From contig NZ_CP168006.1 in NCBI RefSeq assembly GCF_041521385.1, positions 248,001-312,000 on the forward strand: a stretch of 64,000 nt of DNA. The letters run 5' to 3'. The position numbers were made by a program, and so were the translations under genes. A model generated the notes under the pieces. It saw only the letters and a program-made list of their open reading frames with translations. It was not told where the DNA came from and did not search any database. Below are positions 43,172 through 52,503 of the stretch, piece after piece (the stretch's first letter is position 1; each line of letters opens with the position of its first letter). Source of the DNA: Alcaligenes faecalis. GTDB lineage: Bacteria > Pseudomonadota > Gammaproteobacteria > Burkholderiales > Burkholderiaceae_B.

Positions 43172-44038
43172 TTACACCCCAGGCAAAGGGATGAACTGCT
43201 CATCGTCCAGCGGTGGCAAGTTGATGCGGCCATTGAGCCAGTCATCCTTGGCCTGCTCGATGCGATCTTTGCGGGAGGACACGAAGTTCCACCAGATATG
43301 GCGTGGTCCCAAAGGCTCGCCACCCAGCAGCATCAAGTGGCTGCTCTGCTCGGCAAGGATACGGGGGCTGTCGCCTTTGGCAAAGACCAGCATCTGGCCG
43401 GCTGGATAGCGTTGACCCCCCACCTCCAGCCCGCCCGCACAGATATAAATGGCGCGCTCTTCGTGGCCGGTTGGCAAAGGCACTGACTGGCCCGCTTGCA
43501 CGCGCAACTCCATATAGAACAAAGGCGAGGCCACATTGGCGGGACTGCACAAACCCAGCGCCGAGCCAGCAATCAGGCGACCTTCCAGGCCCGTATCCTT
43601 AATCAAAGGTAGCTGCTCGGCCTCGTAATGCACAAAGTCCGGGTTTTGTTCTTCCTTGTGTTCCGGCAAGGCCACCCAGGCCTGGATCCCATCCATGCGA
43701 CCGCCTTGTGCGCGCATGGGCTCAAAACGCTCGGAATGGCTGATGCCTGAACCCGCGGTCATCCAATTGAGCGCACCAGGTGTAATGTCCTGCACCACGC
43801 CCAGACTGTCGCGGTGCGTCATGGCGCCTTCAAACAAATACGTCACGGTAGACAGGCCGATATGCGGGTGTGGCAGCACATCGTTCTCCGTCCCTACGGG
43901 TGCCGTCAGCTCTTGCGGCCCCATGCGATCAAAAAAGATAAAAGGCCCCACCATACGCCGTTGGCGAAAGGGCAAAACGCGCCCCACTTCAAATGCACCA
44001 ATGCTGTGCTGACGTTGTGGAATAAGCAGCTCGACCAT
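43172..44038 (-). CDS. Pirin family protein
   Basis: 288 residues from the ATG at 44038 (AGAGG upstream). The metal-binding cupin residues lie in VLPHPHIGLSTVTYLFEG and GSGISHSERFEP, with FIFFDRMGP upstream. The C-terminal cupin ends with the normal PRHIWWNFVSSRKDRI. Bacterial pirins have been shown to have quercetinase activity or to interact with metabolic enzymes. No specific role is visible here. Confidence 0.9.
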   Translation of the reverse strand: MVELLIPQRQHSIGAFEVGRVLPFRQRRMVGPFIFFDRMGPQELTAPVGTENDVLPHPHIGLSTVTYLFEGAMTHRDSLGVVQDITPGALNWMTAGSGISHSERFEPMRAQGGRMDGIQAWVALPEHKEEQNPDFVHYEAEQLPLIKDTGLEGRLIAGSALGLCSPANVASPLFYMELRVQAGQSVPLPTGHEERAIYICAGGLEVGGQRYPAGQMLVFAKGDSPRILAEQSSHLMLLGGEPLGPRHIWWNFVSSRKDRIEQAKDDWLNGRINLPPLDDEQFIPLPGV

Positions 44039-44117
44039 AGACACCTCTACTGGGAAGTCGCAAAAATACAATCCCGATTACTATACTCTGGTCCCTGATT
44101 GCTTCGTTTACTCCCGC

Positions 44118-44765
44118 ATGTCCACGCTCTCACTCTTCGATCCTGTTCCCGGCCATGTGCTGACGCTGGATACCGGCCTGATTGCCCTGCCGGGTCTGGC
44201 CCTGCCCTACGCCGCTGACTTGGCCCAAGCGGTTCAGGAGCTGGTGCACAGCGCCCCCTGGCGACATATGCAGGTTCCATCAGGACATCGCATGTCGGCC
44301 GCACAAAGCAGTTGTGGAGATTTGGGATGGATATCGGACGAGCACGGCTATCGCTACAGTCCCACAGACCCGCAAAGCGGTTTGGCCTGGCCCGCCATGC
44401 CTGTTGTATTCAAGGACTTGCTGGCGCGCATTGCCCAAGAATCGGGCCAAGGTCCTTTTCAGCCCGATACCTGCCTGATCAATTACTACGACGAGCAGGC
44501 GCATATGTCCTTGCACCAGGACAGAAACGAGCGCGACCTGCAGCACCCGATCGTCTCGGTGTCCTTGGGGCGTGAGGCCTTGTTTTTATGGGGTGGCGCA
44601 AAACGCAGCGACCCGGTGCGTACCCTGCGGCTACGCGATGGTGATGTGCTGGTCTGGTGGGGACCATCCAGAATGAATTTTCACGGGGTACGCAGACTGG
44701 AAGGCCCGGCCCATCCACTCTGGGGCTCGGGCCGGGTCAATCTGACATTCAGAAAAGCAGGCTAA
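44118..44765 (+). CDS. alkB: Alkylated DNA repair dioxygenase AlkB
   Basis: 215 residues. The iron ligands are the His and Asp in MSLHQDRNE and the His in NFHGVRRLEG, and the 2-oxoglutarate arginines are in SGRVNLTFRKA. CLINYYDEQAHMSLHQD is the AlkB signature. It reverses 1-methyladenine and 3-methylcytosine damage. No ada gene is adjacent. Confidence 0.93.
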   Translation: MSTLSLFDPVPGHVLTLDTGLIALPGLALPYAADLAQAVQELVHSAPWRHMQVPSGHRMSAAQSSCGDLGWISDEHGYRYSPTDPQSGLAWPAMPVVFKDLLARIAQESGQGPFQPDTCLINYYDEQAHMSLHQDRNERDLQHPIVSVSLGREALFLWGGAKRSDPVRTLRLRDGDVLVWWGPSRMNFHGVRRLEGPAHPLWGSGRVNLTFRKAG

Positions 44766-44776
44766 GGCCGGTATGA

Positions 44777-45565
44777 TCAACCCAGTTCTGGCGGGGCAAA
44801 ACGGCGGTTTTCCAGTACAGGCAAAATACGGCGGGCATAGGCCAGACGCTCCCGATCCAGATCGACCAAGAGCAAAGTAGGTGTCTCTGCCGCCTGGGCC
44901 ACAATGACCCCCAGGGGGTCCACCACCAGACTTTGGCCGATATTGCGTTCGCCGCATTCCCCCACAGCCACCATATAGGCCGTGTTCTCCAACGCACGAG
45001 CCGTCGTCAACACACGCCAATGATGTTCCTTCAAGGGCCCTTTCAGCCAGGCCGACGGTGCCAACAGGACTTGAGCCCCTTCCACGCACAAGCGTCGAGC
45101 AAGTTCGGGAAAGCGCAGATCGTAGCAAGTCATCAAACCGACTTTGAAACCGGCCACATCAATCAAGGCGGGGATTTCGGTACCTGGCTGTACATAGCGC
45201 GATTCTTGTACCGAGAAAGCATCGTACAAATGGAGTTTGTTGTAATGCGCCAGCACCTGACCATCGCGAAGCACCACCAAGGTATTCCAGACCTTGCCTT
45301 CCCCTGCTGGGGTATGAATGCAGAACACCACCGTCAAATCGGTATCGCGGGTCGCGGCGCGTAGGCGGCTGACAAACTCCCCGTCCAAGGCTTGCGCGGA
45401 TTTCAGCACCACTTCAGGATCGGCCACATTTCTGGCCAGCACACCTTCAGGCAACACCAATAACTGCGCATCAGATCGTCGGGCTTGCTCGATCAGCCCC
45501 AAGCATGTGCTCAGATTTTCCTGCGAATCTTTGGATACGGCCATCTGGCCCAATGCAACTTTCAT
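44777..45565 (-). CDS. Carbon-nitrogen hydrolase (nitrilase superfamily, Nit1/deaminated-glutathione-amidase-like)
   Basis: 262 residues. The catalytic Glu-Lys-Cys are in LLVLPEGVLA, YNKLHLYDAFS and GLMTCYDLRFPELARRLC. HLYDAF and YDLRFPELAR point to the Nit1/YbeM branch that hydrolyses deaminated glutathione, but other amides are possible. The ATG at 45565 is preceded by a perfect GGAGG at 5 bases. Confidence 0.85.
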   Translation of the reverse strand: MKVALGQMAVSKDSQENLSTCLGLIEQARRSDAQLLVLPEGVLARNVADPEVVLKSAQALDGEFVSRLRAATRDTDLTVVFCIHTPAGEGKVWNTLVVLRDGQVLAHYNKLHLYDAFSVQESRYVQPGTEIPALIDVAGFKVGLMTCYDLRFPELARRLCVEGAQVLLAPSAWLKGPLKEHHWRVLTTARALENTAYMVAVGECGERNIGQSLVVDPLGVIVAQAAETPTLLLVDLDRERLAYARRILPVLENRRFAPPELG

Positions 45566-46272
45566 GACCACCTCCTTGGGTATGCTGCCTCAATGATTCT
45601 AACGCAGCGCCCCAGCTTGACCAGCCCGCAGCCCCGAGACCTTCAGGGTTCACCAGGTAGTCAAACGCAAAACAACACACTATGTGCCTACATCGCTGAT
45701 ACGTTTGTCGGTATCCAGCTTCCCATCATGTAAAGAACCAGACATGGATCGTCTTTTCAAACCAACCCTCACTTTTCTTAGCACTCAGAAGCCGTTTAAT
45801 CGCACTGAACAATTTATATAAATTCAGGGATATTTCTGCAAAACGATATTGTTAATTAAGCGGTTGAACCGGAAAACAATACGAAAGTTTGCCGACCCGC
45901 TAGCAATGCTCTTGGAAGGCAGCGAATGAGGTTCTATTTGCTCAACATCATCTTCAATTGAGCTTGCCTAAAACGCGTAGAGCACCATGATTTTCAATAC
46001 TTGAATTACAGAAAAGCAAAAAACATATAGCAATGAGATATAAAAAATATTTATATTTGAGATATCACATAATATATACACCAAGATAAAACTGCCTTTT
46101 AATTTATCCGGACAAAACAAGAAAATATCTAGGGCTTTTCTTCAGATATCGCTGAATACAGCTTTTCATCAATCATAGATAGAGTATGTCAATTTAAAAT
46201 ATGGCCGGACATAACTAAAAAAACCAACACTGATCACATAAACCAGAATCAAAAAAAGAGAAAAACAAACCC

Positions 46273-46306
46273 AAAAAAATAGGCCTGATGCCACCATGCA
46301 CAGGCC
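46273..46306 (-). terminator. Terminator in the AT-rich island (1)
   Basis: GGCCTG / CAGGCC arms extended by a TGC/GCA inner pair, followed on the minus strand by TATTTTTTT. Confidence 0.65.
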
Positions 46307-46424
46307 CCTTCTTTAATTCACATCGCAAGCCAAACAACTGAAACCAGCTTGCAGATGGTGGCTGAAAGCCGTTTCAGTATTGAATCGTCAATGTCCAAAT
46401 GATTTAAATTCAAAACAATAGGCA
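46307..46424 (-). ncRNA. Candidate structured small RNA between two minus-strand terminators
   Basis: A 40-base segment (46338-46377) folds with outer arms CTGAAAC / GTTTCAG and inner hairpins CAGC...GCTG or GGCTGAAAGCC. It lies just upstream, in the minus direction, of the terminator at 46273-46306. No protein-coding frame ends there, so a short RNA is the simplest explanation. The promoter was not identified, so the limits are arbitrary. Confidence 0.3.
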
Positions 46425-46458
46425 CAAAAAAACCCCCGATTTCTTGCAAAATCAGGGG
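46425..46458 (-). terminator. Terminator in the AT-rich island (2)
   Basis: CCCC-GATTT / AAATC-A-GGGG arms with one bulge and a short loop, followed on the minus strand by seven T. No gene reads into it from the right, so it would end a short untranslated transcript starting between about 46480 and 46700. Confidence 0.65.
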
Positions 46459-46744
46459 AAAGCTACCACAGGAAAATGATTGGATACAAAAAACCCAACA
46501 CTGTGATTCTATATAAAAAATATAAAAAAATCTCTATACGTTGCTTAGGACTGACGCTGTAGATCAATAAATTAATTTGTGCTAGGACATCATGAAAACC
46601 AAAAATTTTAAAAACCCCTCAATTCCCTACGGTTACATGACCTTATTCTGCCCCTAGCAATCTTGAGTCGATCACCCGGACTGCGCGACAATAAGGCCTC
46701 TTACGGGTTGGACGTGCCACCCCTTTGTTTTTCAGGCTTTTATC

Positions 46745-47917
46745 TTGTCCTCATCACACGATTCTTTGTCCGCCCGCCAGATCCTTCTGGCAATTCTGGC
46801 CTTGGCGGTAGGTGGTTTCTCCATCGGCACAGGCGAATTTGTCATCATGGGTTTGCTACCCGATGTTGCCCAGGATCTCGGTATCGACATTCCTACCGCC
46901 GGCCATTTAATTAGCGCCTATGCCCTGGGCGTTGTGATCGGCGCGCCGGTTCTGGCGGTGCTCGGGGCCCGCTGGCCTTGGCGACGCCTCTTGATTGCCT
47001 TGATGGGCGCCTATGCCATTGGCAATTTTCTGACCGTCATCGCTCCCAGCTATGAAACGGTATTAGTCACCCGCTTTTTGGCCGGCTTTCCGCATGGCAC
47101 CTACTTTGGTGTTGCGGCTCTGGTGGCCGCTCGTCTGGTGCCGCCCCATCGCCGCGCACAGGCCGTAGCCTACGTCATGCTGGGTTTGACAGTCGCCACT
47201 TTACTAGGTGTACCGATTGCGACCGCCTTGGGTCAATGGCTGAGCTGGCAGGCGGCCTTTACGTTTGTCGGCATCATAGCCCTGATCACCATGGCACTGG
47301 TACTGCGTTTCGTGCCGTTTGTCCCTCCCAATACCTTGGCCAGCCCCTTGCGCGAGCTAAGTGCCTTGAAACGCAAGCAAGTCTGGTTGACGCTGGGTAT
47401 AGGGGCAATTGGTTTCGGCGGTATGTTCTCGGTGTTCAGTTACGTGAAGTCCACCCTGATGGCACTGGCCGGACTGTCAGCAAGCACCATCCCCGTTGTC
47501 CTGGCCCTGTTTGGGGTCGGTATGATTCTGGGTAATCTGCTGGGCGCACGCTATGCTGACCGCTATCTGGATCGCAGTATCCGTCTGGTACTCATCTGGG
47601 CAACCGGGGTGCTGCTCTTGTTCATGATTACGGCCCATCACCCTATTCTTGGCCCCTTGAATATCATGCTGATCGGCACCTTGGTCGCTTTGGGGCCAGC
47701 CTTGCAAATTCGTTTGATGGACGTAGCCGGTGATGCTCAAACGCTGGCCGCTGCCTTGAATCACTCGGCCTTTAATATGGCCAATGCCTTGGGAGCATGG
47801 CTGGGTGGCCTGACGATTGCGGCGGGTTGGGGCTGGACCTCGACCGCCTGGGTCGGTGCCCTGCTCGCATTGGGTGGCCTGGGCCTGCACACCATTTCGC
47901 TGCGCATCAAAGAGTAA
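46745..47917 (+). CDS. MFS transporter, DHA1 family (AraJ/YdhP-like)
   Basis: 390 residues with 12 predicted spans. The family pattern GGFSIGTGEFVIMGLLPDVA opens span 1, and the loop 2-3 motif is APVLAVLGARWPWRRLL. Sugar or drug efflux is the usual role. It starts at a TTG (46745), and no in-frame ATG precedes the first span. Confidence 0.85.
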   Translation: MSSSHDSLSARQILLAILALAVGGFSIGTGEFVIMGLLPDVAQDLGIDIPTAGHLISAYALGVVIGAPVLAVLGARWPWRRLLIALMGAYAIGNFLTVIAPSYETVLVTRFLAGFPHGTYFGVAALVAARLVPPHRRAQAVAYVMLGLTVATLLGVPIATALGQWLSWQAAFTFVGIIALITMALVLRFVPFVPPNTLASPLRELSALKRKQVWLTLGIGAIGFGGMFSVFSYVKSTLMALAGLSASTIPVVLALFGVGMILGNLLGARYADRYLDRSIRLVLIWATGVLLLFMITAHHPILGPLNIMLIGTLVALGPALQIRLMDVAGDAQTLAAALNHSAFNMANALGAWLGGLTIAAGWGWTSTAWVGALLALGGLGLHTISLRIKE

Positions 47918-48036
47918 AAACAGATATCCTCCCAGCCAGCGTAGGTAGCTAGACGGCCCTAGCCGATTCAGAGCAGGCAAGCCTGCCGCTATCAGATAGC
48001 CTTTTGGCCGAACTGAACGCCTGCCCGTCGTCCGTC

Positions 48037-48095
48037 AAAAAAGCGACCTGTGATTGAACGCCCCTTGAAAGAGGTTGCAATCACAGGCCGCTTTT
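48037..48095. terminator. Bidirectional terminator between two MFS genes
   Basis: A long stem, AAAAGCG-A-CCTGTGATTG / CAATCACAGG-C-CGCTTTT, with a 25-base apical part and A/T runs on both sides. It serves the convergent genes at 46745 and 48143. Confidence 0.8.
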
Positions 48096-48142
48096 CGGAT
48101 CCTGTCTCGACAATTCTGCCATTGACTGTTTACACGTCAGCT

Positions 48143-49339
48143 TCACGCCTTTTCAGCCGGTGCAGGACGGGCGGCCAACCAACCGGCATAGCTCATTGCA
48201 AAACTGACCAAAATACACAAACCCAGGGCCCAGCCCCAGCTATCGAACAAATCATGCAAGCCACCCATGGCCGGCGGACCAAAGGCGGCCAGCAAATAGC
48301 CCATGCACTGCGCCATACCCGACAAGGATGCCGCCTGCGACGTGGAGGTCGACCGTACCCCAATCAGAGCCAGGGCAATCAAGAAAACGCTACCGCTCCC
48401 GATGCCAAACAAGACTGCCCACAATAGGGACCAGGACGGCAAGACCAGAAAGCCCACAAAGGTCAGGGTCTGCAACAAGGCACCTGCCAAGGCGACGGCG
48501 CGCTGATCATGCAGACGGCTGAGCACAGGCATGAGCAACAAGGCAGGAACAGCCGTGGCCAACTGCATCAAACCGTGAATCTGGCCGGCATGATCCGCTT
48601 CAAAGCCATAATTGACCAACATCACAGGCAACCAACTGGCAATCATGTAGTAGGCCACCGAGTTCAAACCCATATATAGGGTGATGTGCCAGGCCAGGGG
48701 CAAACGCCACACTGACGCGCTACTGGCAACAGCGGCGGGTGTACGTTGCGCCGCACGTCGATCCGCATCCAGTTGAGTGGCCCACACCGCGACACTGGCC
48801 AGGGCCATCACACCGACCACGATCAGAGACGACCAGCGCCAGCTCTGGCCTGTCCACTCTGCCATCGGCACGGCCATCGCAGAGTTGAACGCCGCAACCA
48901 GACCCATGAACAGAACGTACAAGGAAGTCATGAAGCCAATACGCAGGGGAAAATGGCGTTTGACCAAGGATGGCAAGAGCACATTACCCAGTGCAATCCC
49001 GATAGCCAGTAAACCAATACCCGCGAATAGCTCCGTCGTGCCTCCCAGAACGCGCACCACCACGCCAATGGCGATCAACACGGAAGCCATAAACAAGGAC
49101 CGGGACAGCCCGACCCTACGAGCCAGGGAGGCAGCCAATAACGAGACCACCGCAAAGATGAACAAGGGCATGGCGGTCAACAATCCGGCCTGTGTCGAGG
49201 ACAAGGACAGGTCGGCCTGGATCAGCTCCAGCAAGGGAGCTATCCCCGTAATCGGGGCCCGCAGACTGCCTGCGATCAGCAAAACACCGATCAGCACCAG
49301 CAAGGGGTGAGAGAGCCAGGGGAGTCGAGCAAGGGACAT
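48143..49339 (-). CDS. MFS transporter, CynX/NimT family
   Basis: 398 residues, 12 spans. GSLRAPITGIAPLLELI at span 1 is the CynX/NimT signature. In E. coli, NimT exports 2-nitroimidazole and is controlled by the divergent AraC-type NimR. The same divergent pair exists here, with 96 bases between the start codons. The substrate in this organism is not known. Confidence 0.87.
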   Translation of the reverse strand: MSLARLPWLSHPLLVLIGVLLIAGSLRAPITGIAPLLELIQADLSLSSTQAGLLTAMPLFIFAVVSLLAASLARRVGLSRSLFMASVLIAIGVVVRVLGGTTELFAGIGLLAIGIALGNVLLPSLVKRHFPLRIGFMTSLYVLFMGLVAAFNSAMAVPMAEWTGQSWRWSSLIVVGVMALASVAVWATQLDADRRAAQRTPAAVASSASVWRLPLAWHITLYMGLNSVAYYMIASWLPVMLVNYGFEADHAGQIHGLMQLATAVPALLLMPVLSRLHDQRAVALAGALLQTLTFVGFLVLPSWSLLWAVLFGIGSGSVFLIALALIGVRSTSTSQAASLSGMAQCMGYLLAAFGPPAMGGLHDLFDSWGWALGLCILVSFAMSYAGWLAARPAPAEKA

Positions 49340-49435
49340 GACAAGTAGCCATTAGGTGAAAACCCTAGTCTATCCGGTTTCAACCTCGACGCAAACAGGA
49401 TATTATGACAACTTATACCTCAAATCAGACAAATC

Positions 49436-50200
49436 ATGAGTTTCAGTGCCGACCCACAAGGCGGGCCTATTTTCAGCATCAAAATGGAGATGGGCAGCAC
49501 CACGGAGAATCCACTGCACACCCACCCCAATGGGCAGTTGATCATGACGCAATATGGCTCCGTCACCCTGCAAACCGACCAAGGCTACTGGATGGTGCCG
49601 CCGCTGTGTGCCGTCTGGGTGCCTGTCGGCATCCGTCACCGCGCCCGTGCGGACGATCAGGCACTGATCCATTTCCTGTACATACAACCCGGTCTGGATC
49701 AATTGCCGGATCATTGCTGCACCTTGGATTTGAGTCCCATGGTGCGCGAAATGATTATTCATTTAAGCGACCTGAAGGCCGATTACGAACCGGGTAGCCA
49801 AACGCACAGACTGGCCTTGGTCCTTTTGGAAACCCTGAACCAGATGCCTACCCGTCAACTGCACGTGCCTGTCCCCGAGGACAAGGTCTTGCAAACAATT
49901 GCACAGCACATGCAGCAACAACCTGACGCACGTCCCACGATGGCCGCCTGGGCCAAGGAACTGGCCATGAGTGAGCGCACCCTGGCCCGACATATGCTAA
50001 AACACACAGGGATGAGCTTTGGCCGCTGGCGTCAACAATTCATGATTATGCTGGCCCTGCAAAAACTGGGTTCGGGAATGTCCGTAAAGAGCACGGCCAG
50101 GGAATTGGGTTACACCTCTATCAGTGCCTTTATTACCGTTTTCAAATCTATTTTGGGCGATACCCCCAGCCGTTACGTAAACCAGCCCCACTCCTCTTGA
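49436..50200 (+). CDS. AraC-family regulator (NimR-like) with cupin sensor
   Basis: 254 residues. The N-terminal cupin half contains HTHPNGQLIMTQYGSVTL and VWVPVGIRHRA. The C-terminal double helix-turn-helix is MAAWAKELAMSERTLARHML and VKSTARELGYTSISAFITVF. It is divergent from the NimT-like transporter and should control it. benE follows 31 bases after its stop on the same strand, so it may also be part of the regulon. Confidence 0.88.
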   Translation: MSFSADPQGGPIFSIKMEMGSTTENPLHTHPNGQLIMTQYGSVTLQTDQGYWMVPPLCAVWVPVGIRHRARADDQALIHFLYIQPGLDQLPDHCCTLDLSPMVREMIIHLSDLKADYEPGSQTHRLALVLLETLNQMPTRQLHVPVPEDKVLQTIAQHMQQQPDARPTMAAWAKELAMSERTLARHMLKHTGMSFGRWRQQFMIMLALQKLGSGMSVKSTARELGYTSISAFITVFKSILGDTPSRYVNQPHSS

Positions 50201-50231
50201 GTCTCTTCTACGGCCCTCACCACACACATCC

Positions 50232-51434
50232 ATGTCTTTCACACACCTGTCCCGCCTCGGGTATCTGCAGCGCCTATTGAGTTGGTTTCAGATCTCTCAT
50301 ATATCAGCGGGGCTCATTGCCGTACTGGTCGGCTACACCAGTTCTGCCGCCATTGTTTTTCAGGCAGCGCAAGCAGCCGGAGCCAGCACTGCCGAGCTGG
50401 GTTCCTGGATGTGGTCTTTGGGTATTGGTCTGGGCCTGCTGTCGGCAGGTCTGTCACTACGCTACAAAATTCCGATTCTCACCGCCTGGTCCACACCCGG
50501 CGCCGCTCTGCTGGCCACCGGTCTGGTCGGTCTGCCCATGTCCCAGGCTGTAGGGATTTTCCTGTTTTCCTCCTTGTTGACCACCCTTTGCGGTCTTAGC
50601 GGCAGCTTTCAAAAGTTGATGCAATACATGCCTCGCAGCATTGCCGGTGCCATGCTGGGCGGGATCTTGCTGCGTTTTGGCCTGGACCTGTTTGGTGCCA
50701 TGCAAACCCAGTGGCTGCTATGCCTGAGCATGTTCATCGTGTTCCTGGTGATACGCCAATGGTCGCCCCGCTATGCCGTGCCTCTGGCACTGGTGGCCGG
50801 TGTCACGATTGCCGCCCTGCAAGGTTTGCTGAACATGGACATTTTGAGCTGGACGCCTGCAACACCGGTATTGGTCTGGCCCGAGTTTTCCTGGACGGCC
50901 CTGATCGGTGTGGGCATTCCCTTTTTCATCGTGACCATGAGCTCACAGAACATCCCGGGCGTGGCCGTGCTGAAAGCCCATAACTACGATGCCCCCAACT
51001 CCACCGTTATCAGTTGGACCGGGATTGTCGGCCTGATCTTTGGCCCCTTCGGTGGCTATGCCTACAATCTGGCTGCGATCAGTGCCGCCCTGTGCATGAC
51101 TCCGGAAGTCGATGCAGACCCGCGCCAACGTTATCGCGCCAGTGTCTGGGCCGGTCTTTTCTATTTTGCGGCCGGTATTTTTGGTGCTACTGTCGTCAGC
51201 CTGTTTGCAGCCTTCCCCACAGAATTGATCGCCGCTATCGCTGGTCTTGCCTTGCTGGGCACGATAGGCAACAGCATTCACATGGCACTGGAGGCTCCAG
51301 ATACTCGCGACGCGGCGCTCGTCACCTTTTTGACTACCGCCTCAGGCATGAGCCTGCTCAATATCGGCAGCGCCTTTTGGGGTTTGGTTTTCGGCATGGC
51401 TATGTATTTGATTCAGAAACGAAAGGTGTCCTGA
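50232..51434 (+). CDS. benE: Benzoate/H+ symporter BenE family transporter
   Basis: 400 residues with 11 to 12 membrane spans. The family features are LVGYTSSAAIVFQAA, TAWSTPGAALLATG and MSSQNIPGVAVLKAHNY. BenE in Acinetobacter takes up benzoate with protons. There are no benzoate degradation genes nearby, so the natural substrate may be another aromatic acid. Confidence 0.9.
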   Translation: MSFTHLSRLGYLQRLLSWFQISHISAGLIAVLVGYTSSAAIVFQAAQAAGASTAELGSWMWSLGIGLGLLSAGLSLRYKIPILTAWSTPGAALLATGLVGLPMSQAVGIFLFSSLLTTLCGLSGSFQKLMQYMPRSIAGAMLGGILLRFGLDLFGAMQTQWLLCLSMFIVFLVIRQWSPRYAVPLALVAGVTIAALQGLLNMDILSWTPATPVLVWPEFSWTALIGVGIPFFIVTMSSQNIPGVAVLKAHNYDAPNSTVISWTGIVGLIFGPFGGYAYNLAAISAALCMTPEVDADPRQRYRASVWAGLFYFAAGIFGATVVSLFAAFPTELIAAIAGLALLGTIGNSIHMALEAPDTRDAALVTFLTTASGMSLLNIGSAFWGLVFGMAMYLIQKRKVS

Positions 51435-51460
51435 AACGGCTCTTCCCCCGATCTTTGTTC

Positions 51461-51502
51461 AAGACGGCAAACAAGCTTCACATTTGCTTGCCTGGCCGTC
51501 TT
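51461..51502 (+). terminator. Terminator after benE
   Basis: AAGACGGC / GCCGTCTT outer arms with an inner CAAGC / GCTTG stem. The T run is weak. Confidence 0.65.
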
Positions 51503-51555
51503 CATCATTTGGCACACTACAGGCGTGACCACTTTTCTTTAATCGGAGGTGCTTC

Positions 51556-51744
51556 ATGCCCGCTTTATCTCAAGCTCAACAAAAAGCCGCCGGCGCTGCC
51601 TTGTCTGCAAAACGGGGAGAGACGCCCGTATCCAGCCTGAAAGGAGCATCAATAGAAATGTATAAAACGCTCAGTGAAGGTGAGTTGGAAGAACTGGCCA
51701 GCACCGATACCGCGCGCCGTAACCTGCCTGAACGCAAATCCTGA
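51556..51744 (+). CDS. DUF3008 family small protein
   Basis: 62 residues with a strong GGAGG ribosome site. The family motif SQAQQKAAGAALSAKRGETP is followed by SSLKGASIEMYKTLSEGELE. The function is unknown. Its stop abuts the stop of the convergent pxpA. Confidence 0.85.
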   Translation: MPALSQAQQKAAGAALSAKRGETPVSSLKGASIEMYKTLSEGELEELASTDTARRNLPERKS

Positions 51745-52503
51745 TCAGACCGCCTGAACGCGCACGCCACTTTGCTTGAAAGCTTGATGCAAACGCTGCG
51801 CGAATTCGGCAGCACCAGCCTGATCCCCATGCAGACACAAGGTATCGGCCGACAAGGGCACCGTTTTACCTGACAGACTGGTAACGGTGCCTTGCTCTAT
51901 CATCTGCATGACTTGCTGTACGGACTGATCGGCGTCGACAATCATGGCGCCGGCTTGCTGACGGGGTGTCAAACTGCCATCGTCCTGATAGCTGCGGTCA
52001 GCAAACACCTCTTGTGCTACCGTCAGGCCCGCATCACGCCCGGCCTGCACCTGCACACTGCCTGCCAGCGCATACAGAATCAGGCTGCGATCAATATCGG
52101 CTACTGCCTGGGCAATGGCTTTTGCCAGTGCCCCATCACGGGCGGCCATATTGTAGAGAGCACCATGTGCCTTGACGTGATGCAAGGCAGCACCCTGTGT
52201 GCGGGCAACCGCAGCCAAGGCCCCCACCTGCACCACTACCATGTCATACACCTGCTCGGGGGTAAGCGCCATCACCCGCCGGCCAAAACCGGCCAGATCC
52301 GGCAGACCAGGGTGGGCGCCTAGCTTCACGCCATGTTGTAGCGCCAGGGCCACGGTCTGGCGCATGGTGCCGGGGTCCCCAGCATGGAAGCCACAGGCGA
52401 TATTCACCGACGTCACCCACGGAATCACCTGCTCATCATGGCCCATGACCCAGGGGCCAAAGCTCTCACCCATGTCGCAGTTCAAATCAATACTCAAGCT
52501 CAT
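51745..52503 (-). CDS. pxpA: 5-oxoprolinase subunit PxpA (LamB/YcsF family)
   Basis: 252 residues from the ATG at 52503, which overlaps the stop of the upstream LysR gene in an ATGA arrangement and has a GAGGGA site. The start SIDLNCDMGESFGPWVMG and SVNIACGFHAGDPGTM are the family signatures, and VKAHGALYNMAARDG follows. With PxpB and PxpC it cleaves 5-oxoproline to glutamate. The partner genes are not in this window. Confidence 0.92.
   Translation of the reverse strand: MSLSIDLNCDMGESFGPWVMGHDEQVIPWVTSVNIACGFHAGDPGTMRQTVALALQHGVKLGAHPGLPDLAGFGRRVMALTPEQVYDMVVVQVGALAAVARTQGAALHHVKAHGALYNMAARDGALAKAIAQAVADIDRSLILYALAGSVQVQAGRDAGLTVAQEVFADRSYQDDGSLTPRQQAGAMIVDADQSVQQVMQMIEQGTVTSLSGKTVPLSADTLCLHGDQAGAAEFAQRLHQAFKQSGVRVQAV

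Larger units (their letters stand above)
45734..46640. other. AT-rich gene-free island
   Basis: About 900 bases with visibly lower GC than the rest of the window and no frame longer than a few dozen codons. It contains two minus-strand terminators (46273-46306, 46425-46458), a compact structured segment (46338-46377) and the leader of the MFS gene. The composition suggests foreign DNA or a regulatory region. No transposase or attachment site is seen. Confidence 0.6.
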
